Assembly: GCA_964610385.1 (NCBI GenBank)
Contig: CAZSXW010000009.1
Span: 1 to 64,000, forward strand
DNA from: CAZBSE01 sp964610385
Lineage (GTDB): Bacteria > Actinomycetota > Humimicrobiia > Humimicrobiales > Humimicrobiaceae
Direction: 5' to 3'
DNA length: 64,000 nucleotides
This document shows, piece after piece, positions 17,015 through 25,922 of the stretch (positions within the stretch are counted from its first letter, which is position 1; the number at the start of each line of letters is the position of its first letter). Position numbers and translations under genes: made by a program. The notes under the pieces were generated by a model, which saw nothing but the letters and a program-made list of their open reading frames with translations, was not told the origin of the DNA and searched no databases.

Positions 17015-17986
17015 ATGTCAGATAATAACAAGTGGAAACGCTCATTAATAACTAGAAAATATGGAAAAGCATTACAGAAATATGCTATTATAATTGTCTT
17101 GTTAGTAATGTGTACTTTTCTTGCATTAGCAAATCCATATTTTCTTACATTATCAAATATTATTAATGTTTTAAGACAGATTTCAGTAATAGCAATTATA
17201 GCAGTAGGAGTTTCTTTTGTTATTATAACAGGTGGTATTGATCTTTCACCAGGTTCCGCAATGGCTCTAGGTGGAGTTTTAGTTGCATGGTTTGCTAGTG
17301 TAGGCGTCCCCTCATGGTTGAGTGTGTTTATAACAATGTTAATAGGATTATTATGTGGTTATCTTATCGGTTTAATAATAGTTAAGACAGGGATTAATGC
17401 ATTTATTACAACGCTTGCGATGTTGAATATATTCAGAGGGTCTGCACTTCTAATTACAGAAGGGGCACCTATAACCTTTAGAACACCTGCTTCTTATTTA
17501 GGCGGAGGATATATAGGGATATTACCGTTTTCAATAATACTCATGTTTGCAATAGCAATATTGGGCCAGATTCTTGCATCAAAGACAATCTATGGACGAA
17601 AAATATATGCTGTTGGTAACAATGCATTATCTGCAAGAATGTCAGGAATTAAAGTACATTTAGTAAAATATTCCGTTCATGCTTTAGCTACCTGCCTTTG
17701 CTTCTTCGCAGGCATAGTAACTGCAGGAAAGTTGCTTACAGCAGACCCTTCTGTCGGAGTATTAATGGAATTGGATGCTATAGCTGCTGCTGTAATAGGT
17801 GGTGTTAGTCTACGGGGTGGCAGAGGTTCAATAATTACAGTATTAATTGGTGCTGCAATAATGGGTGTGATGAGGAATGGATTCGTATTATTAGGAATAT
17901 CAGCTTATATGCAGATCGTTGCTATAGGTTTAATAGTACTTGTGGCTGTGGGTATCGATAACATTGGTAAGAAGAAGGAATTATAA
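17015..17986 (+). CDS. CUT2-type sugar ABC transporter permease (system 2)
   Basis: A 323-residue RbsC-like inner-membrane permease with about eight to ten hydrophobic segments. It shows the family's ITGGIDLSPG motif, the TGINAFITTLAMLN stretch and GGVSLRGG near the C-terminus. A longer reading from TTG at 17003 exists, but its first codons are the GGAGGA ribosome site itself, so the ATG at 17015 is chosen. It pairs with the ATPase downstream and probably with the lipoprotein at 14082-15221. It opens a rightward operon running through two dehydrogenases and two mutarotases. Confidence 0.93.
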   Translation: MSDNNKWKRSLITRKYGKALQKYAIIIVLLVMCTFLALANPYFLTLSNIINVLRQISVIAIIAVGVSFVIITGGIDLSPGSAMALGGVLVAWFASVGVPSWLSVFITMLIGLLCGYLIGLIIVKTGINAFITTLAMLNIFRGSALLITEGAPITFRTPASYLGGGYIGILPFSIILMFAIAILGQILASKTIYGRKIYAVGNNALSARMSGIKVHLVKYSVHALATCLCFFAGIVTAGKLLTADPSVGVLMELDAIAAAVIGGVSLRGGRGSIITVLIGAAIMGVMRNGFVLLGISAYMQIVAIGLIVLVAVGIDNIGKKKEL

Positions 17987-18039
17987 TTATCCTAAGAGAG
18001 ATTGTTTATATAATAAACTTTATCTAGATAGGAGTAAAA

Positions 18040-18804
18040 ATGAACAATAGAGCTGTGACATTAGAAACTAAAAATTTATGTAAATTCTTTGGTGGAGTAA
18101 AAGCTATTAATAATATTAATATGCATGTATATAAATCTGAGATTTTAGCAATTGTCGGAGATAATGGTGCAGGAAAATCAACTTTAATAAAAGTAATATC
18201 CGGTTTTCATAAGAGAAACAGTGGAGAAATATTTATAGAGGGTAAAAAAGTAGAGGTCGATGACCCTAATGTAGCTAAAAAGAACGGCGTTGAAACTGTA
18301 TATCAAGGAGAAGGATTGATTACAGTTTTTAATGCTGCAGGAAATTTGTTTCTCGGTAGAGAAAAGATACGTGAAAATCTACTTGGAAAGTTATTTAAAT
18401 TTCTAGATGAAAAATATATGGAAAAAGAAACAGAGAAACTCCTCAAGAAAGTGAGCATAGAACTAAAAGATATTAAAGAAGAGCTTGGCAATCTTTCAGG
18501 GGGACAAAGGCAAGCAGTACTTGTAGGAAGAGCTGTTTATTGGGGAGGAAAGATATTGATATTTGATGAACCAACAAACAATCTCAGTGTAAAGCAGCAG
18601 AAAAAAGTTATTGAACTAATAAAGAATATAAGAAAGCATTATGGTGTCTCTGTAATTGTTATCAGCCACAATATAGAACACGTTTACGAACTAGCAGACA
18701 GAATAATTGTGCTTAGAAATGGAATTAAAGTTGCTGAAAGAATTAAGAAAGATACAACTACTAGCGAAATAGTACATCTGATAACAGGTGCTATCAAGGC
18801 TTAA
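18040..18804 (+). CDS. CUT2-type sugar ABC transporter, single-domain ATPase (system 2)
   Basis: A 254-residue ABC ATPase. It has Walker A GDNGAGKST, signature LSGGQRQ, Walker B ILIFDEPT and H-loop ISHNIEH. It is closely similar along its whole length to the system 1 ATPase, so the two importers are recent paralogues or one was copied from the other. Like its paralogue it has one nucleotide-binding domain rather than the fused pair usual for RbsA, so it should act as a homodimer beneath the permease. AGGAG precedes the ATG. Confidence 0.93.
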   Translation: MNNRAVTLETKNLCKFFGGVKAINNINMHVYKSEILAIVGDNGAGKSTLIKVISGFHKRNSGEIFIEGKKVEVDDPNVAKKNGVETVYQGEGLITVFNAAGNLFLGREKIRENLLGKLFKFLDEKYMEKETEKLLKKVSIELKDIKEELGNLSGGQRQAVLVGRAVYWGGKILIFDEPTNNLSVKQQKKVIELIKNIRKHYGVSVIVISHNIEHVYELADRIIVLRNGIKVAERIKKDTTTSEIVHLITGAIKA

Positions 18805-18932
18805 TTTTTTAAGTGATTTTAATATTTATTTTAAAAAAAATTTCTTTTTAAATTAATAAATTTTAAAAGATCAGCTAAGAAATAAAAAAATATATTTAAA
18901 ATAAAGTATTATAAATTAAATAAAGGAAATAA

Positions 18933-20000
18933 ATGTTAAAGGTAAGACTAAAGAGACCAGGCAAGTTTGTTTACGAAGAATGTGAACCTCCAAAATTAAA
19001 AAAAGGTGAAGCTATTATCAAAGTTGCAGCATCTGGTATTTGCGGTTCTGACATACATGCTTATGAGGGAAAATTACTTCAAGTTGTTCCAGGCCATGAA
19101 TTTGGTGGAATAATAGAAGAAATAAATGAAGAAGATTCAGAATTTAAAACTGGTATGAAAGTAGTCATTAATCCTTCAATATCCTGCGGGAAGTGTTTTT
19201 ACTGCAAACGTTCACTTGAATATCAATGCGATAATAGAAAAATGATAGGTGATGATCTCGAGGGTTCAATGAAGGAAAAAATATCTGTCCCCATAAGTAA
19301 TATTTATAAATTACCTGATTCATTTGATCTAGACTACTCCCCCTTAATTGAGCCAACTGCTATATGCGTTCATGCAATAGGCTTAACAAAGATAGAAAAT
19401 AACAATGTGTTAATAATAGGTACAGGTTCAATAGGTTTATTAATGCAACGCGTATGTAAATTAAAGAACAATAGAATAATAACAACATATCGCAGACCAT
19501 TTACTGAAGAAATTTCACAAATGCTTGTAGCAGACTACGCAATCAATATCAAATCAGAAAAGAAACTAAATGATACCAAATTAGAAAAGAAACTATATGA
19601 TATCAAAGAATCTTTAGGAAAAGAAAGTGATAATGATGATATTAAAAAATTTTTAGGGAAAGAAAAGATTGATGTGATCATCGATTGTGTTGGAGCAAAA
19701 GAGACAATAGAGTTTTCTATTGATACAGTTAGAAAAAGTGGTAAAGTACTTCTAGTCGGAGCCCCCTTTGATAGTGAAATAAACGAAGAATATCTCTTAA
19801 AATTAATTGTTAAAGAAATCCGCTTTCTTACCACTTATTTATATACTTACTCTGAATTTGGAAAAGCAAGAGATTATGTAGTAAATAACATCATAGATGT
19901 AAAGCCGCTTGCATCAAAATTTTTTCCTTTGAATCAGGCCAACGAGGCTTATGAATATAAGATGAAAAATAGAGTAGCAAAGGTAATCTTTAAAGTATAA
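18933..20000 (+). CDS. Zinc-dependent medium-chain alcohol/polyol dehydrogenase
   Basis: A 355-residue MDR enzyme of the sorbitol/threonine dehydrogenase group. Catalytic zinc ligands are C37, H55 and E56 (GICGSD, PGHEFGG), and the structural zinc has C85, C88, C91 and C99. The nucleotide fold begins at GTGSIG. It probably oxidises a polyol or sugar with NAD(P)+. The cofactor domain carries a Lys/Glu-rich insertion of about 35 residues containing an in-frame 27-base tandem duplication (19551-19604), not expected in this family. It lies downstream of the system 2 ATPase in the same rightward operon. Confidence 0.9.
   Translation: MLKVRLKRPGKFVYEECEPPKLKKGEAIIKVAASGICGSDIHAYEGKLLQVVPGHEFGGIIEEINEEDSEFKTGMKVVINPSISCGKCFYCKRSLEYQCDNRKMIGDDLEGSMKEKISVPISNIYKLPDSFDLDYSPLIEPTAICVHAIGLTKIENNNVLIIGTGSIGLLMQRVCKLKNNRIITTYRRPFTEEISQMLVADYAINIKSEKKLNDTKLEKKLYDIKESLGKESDNDDIKKFLGKEKIDVIIDCVGAKETIEFSIDTVRKSGKVLLVGAPFDSEINEEYLLKLIVKEIRFLTTYLYTYSEFGKARDYVVNNIIDVKPLASKFFPLNQANEAYEYKMKNRVAKVIFKV
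19551..19604 (+). repeat. 27-bp in-frame tandem duplication inside the dehydrogenase gene
   Basis: Two adjacent 27-base units (19551-19577 and 19578-19604) match at 24 of 27 positions and encode KSEKKLNDT and KLEKKLYDI. Reading frame is kept. A looser third unit may follow (KESLGKESD). Confidence 0.75.
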
Positions 20001-20089
20001 AGTCTGTTTTTTAACTGCTAGAAAAATATATATTTTTAAATGTAAATATTAATAATATCAAATCTTTAGACTGAAGAAAGGGAATACAA

Positions 20090-21181
20090 ATGAAAGCTAT
20101 CAGATGTACTGGAAATAGTAAATTAAAAATTGTAGAAATACCAATTCCTGGGATTAAGCCAGATCAGGTTTTAGTTAGAGTAAAAGTTTCTGGAATTTGC
20201 GGAAGTGATATTCACCGCTACAGAAGATCTTATCCTGAGCTGAATCCAGAAACTAATGAAATAGTTGTAACAGGCCATGAACCTTCAGGCATAGTAGAGA
20301 AGATAGGCTCCTGTGTAAATAATGTAAAAGTCGGTGACAGAGTAGCAGTATATCATAAATTTGGTTGTGGAAAGTGCAAATTTTGTTTAGAAGGAAAATC
20401 TTATTTATGTAAAGAAGTCAAAGCACTAGCAGGCCCCATCGATGGCTCATGTGCAGAATACATATATACAGATAGTGTCAACTGTTTAAAATTACCTGAC
20501 GATTTTACATTTGAAGATGGTGCAGTTCTTATGTGCGGTGGAGGTACAGGATATAATGCAGTTAAAAAAATGCAGGTATCTGGAGCAGACACGGTAATTA
20601 TTCACGGATTAGGTCCTGTTGGACTCTGTTCATTGATTTTTGCAAAAGCATTTGGAGCTAAAACAATTGCAGTAGATCCGAATGACAATAGATTAAAGCT
20701 AGCAAAACATTGGGGCGCCGATTATGTCATTAACTGCAGTAATGATGTAATGGAAGAAAATATATATAATCTTTGGGAAAATTTCTGGATTCCTGCAATG
20801 TCTTCGATAAAAAAGGTTAATGAAATAACAAAAGGCCAGGGCGCAACAGTTGCTATAATAGCTACCCCTAATATACAGGCTAGAATAAATGGCATCTTTT
20901 CAGTCGCTAAAAGGGGAAGAATCTCCACAATAGGCATGACTGGAAAGGGAGTAAGTGAGGATTTACAGCAAGCTTTCAATTCAATAGCGTTTCGTGAACT
21001 TAAAGTCTTTGGTGTTAACGTTTTCCCGATAACAGATTACTTTGAGATAATTGATTTATTAAGGAAGAACTCGATTTCAATTGGGAAAACTATTACTCAT
21101 AAATTTCCGATAGATGCGGGTAAAGAAGCTTTTGAATTGGCAGATTCTCAGACTGTTGGTAAAGTAGCTATAGTTTTTTAA
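20090..21181 (+). CDS. Zinc-dependent medium-chain alcohol/polyol dehydrogenase, second copy
   Basis: A 363-residue MDR dehydrogenase. Catalytic zinc ligands are C37, H63 and E64; structural zinc ligands are C93, C96, C99 and C107. The Rossmann motif is GLGPVG. It is clearly divergent from the gene before it and lacks that gene's insertion, so the pair likely perform different oxidations in one pathway, for example polyol to ketose and a second sugar oxidation. The ribosome site GAAAGGGAA precedes the ATG. Substrate specificity is not visible. Confidence 0.9.
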   Translation: MKAIRCTGNSKLKIVEIPIPGIKPDQVLVRVKVSGICGSDIHRYRRSYPELNPETNEIVVTGHEPSGIVEKIGSCVNNVKVGDRVAVYHKFGCGKCKFCLEGKSYLCKEVKALAGPIDGSCAEYIYTDSVNCLKLPDDFTFEDGAVLMCGGGTGYNAVKKMQVSGADTVIIHGLGPVGLCSLIFAKAFGAKTIAVDPNDNRLKLAKHWGADYVINCSNDVMEENIYNLWENFWIPAMSSIKKVNEITKGQGATVAIIATPNIQARINGIFSVAKRGRISTIGMTGKGVSEDLQQAFNSIAFRELKVFGVNVFPITDYFEIIDLLRKNSISIGKTITHKFPIDAGKEAFELADSQTVGKVAIVF

Positions 21182-21317
21182 AAGATGCTTGAAATCAATA
21201 ATCGAAAAATTTATAACTTTAATCATAGAAATCCTATAATTAAATAAATATTTATCATCCGGTTTTTAAAAAGACGTTAAAATTTTTAAAAAAGTCATAA
21301 AAGAAAGGAGAAAGTGA

Positions 21318-21641
21318 ATGGTTAGAGTAGGAATATTGTACAAACTGAAACCAGGCTGCATAGAAGAGTATAGATATGTACATGATAGAGTCTGGCCTGA
21401 GCAGGAAAATGCAGTGAAAAAGGCTGGTGTAAAAAATTATACTTTATTTTTTGATACGGTAGAAGAGACACTTTTTGGTTATCTTGAAACAGATGATTTT
21501 AAAAAGGTAATGAAAGTACTGAACGGTGAGAAAGTAAATACCTACTGGAGTAACGTAATGGATAGATATTTTGAAAAAGAAGATAAGTTAAAAGAAGGTC
21601 TGGAATTTAAAGAACTTGAAGAGATACACCATATAGATTAA
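21318..21641 (+). CDS. L-rhamnose mutarotase family protein (RhaM-like), copy 1
   Basis: A 107-residue protein of the RhaM family (PF05336), dimeric alpha/beta-barrel enzymes that interconvert alpha and beta anomers of L-rhamnose and related sugars. It has the typical opening KLKPGCIEEYRYVHDRVWPE with the conserved His at residue 22 and the WPE triad, and an MDRYFE segment near the end. AAAGGAG lies just upstream. Family members are common in sugar operons not limited to rhamnose; no rhamnose isomerase or kinase is present here. Confidence 0.88.
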   Translation: MVRVGILYKLKPGCIEEYRYVHDRVWPEQENAVKKAGVKNYTLFFDTVEETLFGYLETDDFKKVMKVLNGEKVNTYWSNVMDRYFEKEDKLKEGLEFKELEEIHHID

Positions 21642-21684
21642 TTTAAAAAAGTATTATTAATAAAAGTAATAGGAAATGAGTAAA

Positions 21685-22008
21685 ATGAAAAGAATATCTG
21701 CAGTTTTTAAGGTCAAACCAGAACTTATAGAAGAATATAAAAAAATTCATAGTAATATTTGGCCGGAAATAAAAGATATAGAAAAAAAGGCAGGATTTAA
21801 TAATTTCTCGATGTTTTATAGGGAAAATGGAACAGTTTACACCTACATGGAAATTAAAGGTGATTTTGATAAAGTAATGGAAAAACTGTCTAAAAGTGAT
21901 GTGCATAAAAAATGGCTAAATATGCTTGATAGATTTTATATTAAGAAAGAAAAAAATACACCCGGGGCAGAAATAAGATTGTTAGAGGAAGTTTATCATA
22001 TAGATTAG
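21685..22008 (+). CDS. L-rhamnose mutarotase family protein (RhaM-like), copy 2
   Basis: A 107-residue tandem paralogue of the preceding gene, with KVKPELIEEYKKIHSNIWPE replacing the first copy's segment and the same His and WPE. The start at 21685 is preferred over an ATG three codons earlier because it aligns exactly with copy 1 and stands at a workable distance from AGGA. The two copies are well diverged, suggesting different sugars or a heterodimer rather than a recent duplication. It is the last gene of the island's rightward operon. Confidence 0.86.
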   Translation: MKRISAVFKVKPELIEEYKKIHSNIWPEIKDIEKKAGFNNFSMFYRENGTVYTYMEIKGDFDKVMEKLSKSDVHKKWLNMLDRFYIKKEKNTPGAEIRLLEEVYHID

Positions 22009-22258
22009 ACTATTGAATAAACCCCTCAATTTGGACACAATGCATATATAAAATTTAAAATAGAACAGCTTAAATAGATTATGAGACTGAACTTTAAAAT
22101 AATAATATGATGCTATATCAATACAAGGGTAAGATATTTTTTAAATAAACCAATCTGAACACCTGACTAAAATTTCCGCCATCCTATACCATATCCGTAA
22201 TTTCATTAGCTTTACTTAAATATTGTTGCTAAAATATCACCGGTTAAATTTTAACAGG

Positions 22259-24631
22259 ATGAATGATAAAAAAAATAGCTTAAAGACATATAAAATAACA
22301 GTAACCGGTATAGTCCAGGGTGTAGGCTTCAGGCCTTTTATATACAGGCTTTCCCAAAAACATAAACTTAAGGGGTCAGTCACCAATACCACGGAAGGGG
22401 TTTTAATATATATAAACGCTTCTGATAAATCCACACTCCACAGCTTTATTTCTGATATAAGGACAAAAAAACCGCCTGCATCATTTATTGAAGAAATAAA
22501 CTCGGAAGAAGTACCTCACAGGGACCTTAAAAGATTTAAAATAGAAAAAAGCAGAGAGACCAAAGAGAAATTCCAGCTTATCTCTCCAGACATCGCCACC
22601 TGCAGCAAGTGTATCGAAGATTTAAACAATAAAGAAGACAACCGCAGATATTACTACCCTTTTACCAACTGCACCAACTGCGGTCCTAGATTTACTATTA
22701 TAAAAAAAATGCCTTATGACAGGCCTAATACTACAATGCATAAGTTTACTTTATGCCAAGACTGTTCCGAAGAATTCGGCAGTCCTATCAACAGAAGATT
22801 CCATGCCCAGCCAAATGCCTGCAAAAAGTGCGGACCCCAGCTTATTCTTACCGACAAAAGCGGTAAAAAAATAAATACCGGTAATCCAATAATTAGAGCA
22901 GCAGAATTTCTTAACGAAGGCATGATTGTAGCCGTAAAGAGCCTGGGCGGATTCCAGATAGCATGCGATGCAACCTCGGACAGCGTTGTCTCGGAGCTTA
23001 GAAAAAGAAAAAAAAGACCTGTAAAACCTTTTGCAGTAATGATAAAAAATATTGAGTCTATAAAAAAATACTGTAATTTAGATAAAAAAGAAATAGAAAG
23101 TCTTACCTCATCAAGAGCCCCCATCGTCCTACTAAGAAAGAAGCCTGGTAATAATACAATATCCAGATATGTTTCTTTATATAATAGATATGAAGGAGTA
23201 ATGCTCCCCTACACCCCTGTTCACCACCTGCTTTTCAATCATATTGATATACCTCTTGTTATGACCAGCGGAAATATTTCCGAAGAGCCGATTGCTGCCG
23301 AAAATCGCGAAGCTTACGATAGACTTGGAAATATCTGTGATTATTTCTTAATCCACAACAGGGATATCTATTCCAGATATGATGATTCTGTAATAAAAAT
23401 TTTTAATGATAAGGAAATGATTATAAGAAGGGCCAGAGGTTACTCTCCATATCCGGTGAAACTGGGAAAAGACATCGGAAAACATATCATACTGGCAGTA
23501 GGAGCTCATGAGAAAAATACCTTCTGTTTTATGATAAAAAATTACGGAATTGTAAGCCAGCATATAGGTGACCTCGATGATATGGAGTCTCTGGAATTCT
23601 TAAATTCCACATTTAATAATTATAGGAGGCTCTTTAATATCGGAAGAATTAATCTGGTAGCTTACGACAAACATCCCGGCTACGCTTCAACAAAATTCGC
23701 TAAAAAACTAAATTTAAAAAGAAAGATTAGAGTGCAGCACCATAAGGCGCACATCGCAAGTGTAATGGCTGAAAATAATATAAACGACAATATAATCGGC
23801 TTTGCATGGGACGGTACAGGTTATGGAGACGATAAAAAGATCTGGGGCAGCGAGACATTCATAACCGGTAATGGAATAGATTATAAGAGAGTGGCTCACC
23901 TTACAGAAAAGATCATACCTGGCGGAGCTGCTACAATAAAAAATCCGTACAGGATGGCCATAACATACATGTATTATCTGTGGACAGGCAGGAAAAAAGG
24001 CAAGGAAGAATTTAAAGATTATATCTACAGCATATATCCATTTTATAAAAAAATAATATCAGAACTTGAAATAAATACCATTGAAAAACAAATAACTACA
24101 GGATTTAACAGCGTAGAGACTACAAGTATGGGAAGATTTTTTGATGCAGTAAGCTCAATACTTGACCTTACCCATTCGGCAAGCTTTGAAGGCGAAGCTG
24201 CCATACATCTTGAAATGACAGCTGCCTCCAACGAAAAAAGTAAATATGATATTAAAATTAATAATATAGACAGCGAATACGTCATAGACGACCTGTATAT
24301 ATTTGAACAGGTAATCAGAGATATACATGATGGAAAAGATAAAGGTATGATATCTGCAAGGTTCCATAACACCCTTGCTGACGTCGTGCTAAACATCAGC
24401 CGGGCCATAAGAGAAACCCATGATATCAATAAAGTAGCATTAAGCGGCGGTGTCTTTCAGAATAACTACCTTTTGGATAAGTGTTTCAGTATATTGAAAA
24501 ATTACAATTTCAATGTATACTCAAACTTTAAAGTCCCTGTAAATGACGGAGGCATTTCACTGGGGCAGGCATATATAGCCGCATTGAAAATATTGTCCTC
24601 AAAGAAAGGAGAGCTTAAGACATGTGTTTAG
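22259..24631 (+). CDS. hypF: Carbamoyltransferase HypF
   Basis: A 790-residue HypF, which makes the thiocarbamoyl group on HypE from carbamoyl phosphate, the source of the CN ligands of [NiFe] hydrogenases. The N-terminal acylphosphatase domain contains GIVQGVGFRPF. Two Cys4 zinc fingers follow (CSKC with NCTNCG, CQDC with CKKCG), then a YrdC-like domain and a Kae1-like domain with HHKAHIASV, WDGTGYGDD and LSGGVFQN. The ATG at 22259 is chosen as closest to the acylphosphatase start, although AGG directly abuts it; a TTG at 22223 is the alternative. It begins the hypFCDE operon, richer in GC than the sugar island before it. Confidence 0.96.
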   Translation: MNDKKNSLKTYKITVTGIVQGVGFRPFIYRLSQKHKLKGSVTNTTEGVLIYINASDKSTLHSFISDIRTKKPPASFIEEINSEEVPHRDLKRFKIEKSRETKEKFQLISPDIATCSKCIEDLNNKEDNRRYYYPFTNCTNCGPRFTIIKKMPYDRPNTTMHKFTLCQDCSEEFGSPINRRFHAQPNACKKCGPQLILTDKSGKKINTGNPIIRAAEFLNEGMIVAVKSLGGFQIACDATSDSVVSELRKRKKRPVKPFAVMIKNIESIKKYCNLDKKEIESLTSSRAPIVLLRKKPGNNTISRYVSLYNRYEGVMLPYTPVHHLLFNHIDIPLVMTSGNISEEPIAAENREAYDRLGNICDYFLIHNRDIYSRYDDSVIKIFNDKEMIIRRARGYSPYPVKLGKDIGKHIILAVGAHEKNTFCFMIKNYGIVSQHIGDLDDMESLEFLNSTFNNYRRLFNIGRINLVAYDKHPGYASTKFAKKLNLKRKIRVQHHKAHIASVMAENNINDNIIGFAWDGTGYGDDKKIWGSETFITGNGIDYKRVAHLTEKIIPGGAATIKNPYRMAITYMYYLWTGRKKGKEEFKDYIYSIYPFYKKIISELEINTIEKQITTGFNSVETTSMGRFFDAVSSILDLTHSASFEGEAAIHLEMTAASNEKSKYDIKINNIDSEYVIDDLYIFEQVIRDIHDGKDKGMISARFHNTLADVVLNISRAIRETHDINKVALSGGVFQNNYLLDKCFSILKNYNFNVYSNFKVPVNDGGISLGQAYIAALKILSSKKGELKTCV

Positions 24632-24846
24632 CCATACCTGCCAGGATAAACAGGATAAATAAAAATATAGCGGAAGTTGAAAGTCTTGGAGTTAAAAAAG
24701 AAGCCAATATCTCTCTCGTCCCGGGTGTCAAGGCAGGAGATTACGTCATAGTACACGCCGGGTTTGCCATACAGATAATAGATGAAGAAGACGCCCTTAT
24801 ATCACAGGGTTATTGGAAGGAGTATCTTGATAAAGAAAAGGATTAG
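24622..24846 (+). CDS. hypC: Hydrogenase assembly chaperone HypC
   Basis: A 74-residue HypC. The essential N-terminal MCLAIPA (Cys2 carries the Fe(CN)2CO unit), the VPGVKAGDYVIVHAGFAI core and the family's usual length are all present. It overlaps the end of hypF by ten bases and is overlapped by the start of hypD, showing tight translational coupling with HypD, its complex partner. Confidence 0.97.
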   Translation: MCLAIPARINRINKNIAEVESLGVKKEANISLVPGVKAGDYVIVHAGFAIQIIDEEDALISQGYWKEYLDKEKD

Positions 24847-25900
24847 CGAACTTGTCAGTTTTTTAAATAAAAACAGACCAGACCGTAAAATTAATATAAT
24901 GGAGGTCTGCGGTACTCATACCATGGCCATATCAAGACATGGGTTAAGACAGCTTCTGCCTGACAATATAAATCTTATAAGCGGACCGGGTTGCCCGGTC
25001 TGTGTCACCTCTGTAAATGATATTGACTGGATAATCGAGATTGCAATGCAGCACGAAGTGTCCATATTCACCTTCGGAGATATGTTCAGGGTACCGGGCA
25101 CCAAGTCAAGCCTTTACAATGAAAAGTCAAAAGGAAGGGATATAAAGATTTGCTACTCCCCTTCCGATGCACTGGATTTTGCTAAAAATAATCCTCAAAA
25201 AAAAGTTATTTTTATAGCAATTGGTTTTGAGACTACTATCCCCCTGACCTCTGTTATTATTAAAAGAGCTTATGAAGAAAAGATCGATAATTTTTATATA
25301 TATAATACACATAAACTCATACCTGAAGCACTGGAACTGCTGCTTATGGATAAAGAAATAAAAATTGATGCATTTCTCTGCCCGGGGCATGTTTCCACTA
25401 TTATTGGAAGTACTCCATATAATTTCATAGCACGCGATTATAATGTACCCTGTGTTATAAGCGGATTTGAACCTCTTGATGTCATAAAATCCATTGTGAT
25501 GATAATAGAACAGATAAAAAAAGGATTATCGGAAGTGGAAATCCAGTACAGTCAGGTGGTAAGACCGGAGGGAAACCCAACGGCTGTAAAATTAATTTAC
25601 GAAGTATTCGAAAAAACGGACTCATTATGGCGAGGCCTTGGAGAAATTGCTGGAAGCGGCCTTAAATTAAAGAAAAATTACATGCAGTTTGATGCCAAAA
25701 AATACTTCCCGGTAAAAAAGATAAACTCCAGAGAACCTGCCGGCTGCAGATGTGGAGATGTCCTTAAGGGAATTATAAAACCGAACGATTGTAAACTTTT
25801 TTCAAGATCTTGCATGCCTGAAAAACCTGTGGGGCCCTGCATGGTATCAAGCGAAGGTTCCTGCGCAGCATATTATAAATATGAAAGATTGAGAAAATAG
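24827..25900 (+). CDS. hypD: Hydrogenase iron-cofactor assembly protein HypD
   Basis: A HypD of about 357 residues, the Fe-S scaffold protein on which the Fe(CN)2CO group is built. It has the motifs EVCGTHTMAISRHG, SGPGCPVCVT and the C-terminal cysteine set GCRCGDVLKG, SCMPEKPVGPCMVSSEG. An in-frame ATG at 24782 lies deep inside hypC and adds 15 unusual residues. The TTG at 24827, close behind AAGGAG, gives the normal N-terminus and is preferred. Confidence 0.95.
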   Translation: MIKKRISELVSFLNKNRPDRKINIMEVCGTHTMAISRHGLRQLLPDNINLISGPGCPVCVTSVNDIDWIIEIAMQHEVSIFTFGDMFRVPGTKSSLYNEKSKGRDIKICYSPSDALDFAKNNPQKKVIFIAIGFETTIPLTSVIIKRAYEEKIDNFYIYNTHKLIPEALELLLMDKEIKIDAFLCPGHVSTIIGSTPYNFIARDYNVPCVISGFEPLDVIKSIVMIIEQIKKGLSEVEIQYSQVVRPEGNPTAVKLIYEVFEKTDSLWRGLGEIAGSGLKLKKNYMQFDAKKYFPVKKINSREPAGCRCGDVLKGIIKPNDCKLFSRSCMPEKPVGPCMVSSEGSCAAYYKYERLRK

Positions 25901-25922
25901 AATATATAAAAATTTTAATAAT

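Noticed and set aside
24782..24826. ATG start of hypD inside hypC
   Set aside because: It would add 15 residues not seen in the family and lacks a ribosome site; the TTG at 24827 behind AAGGAG gives the expected N-terminus.
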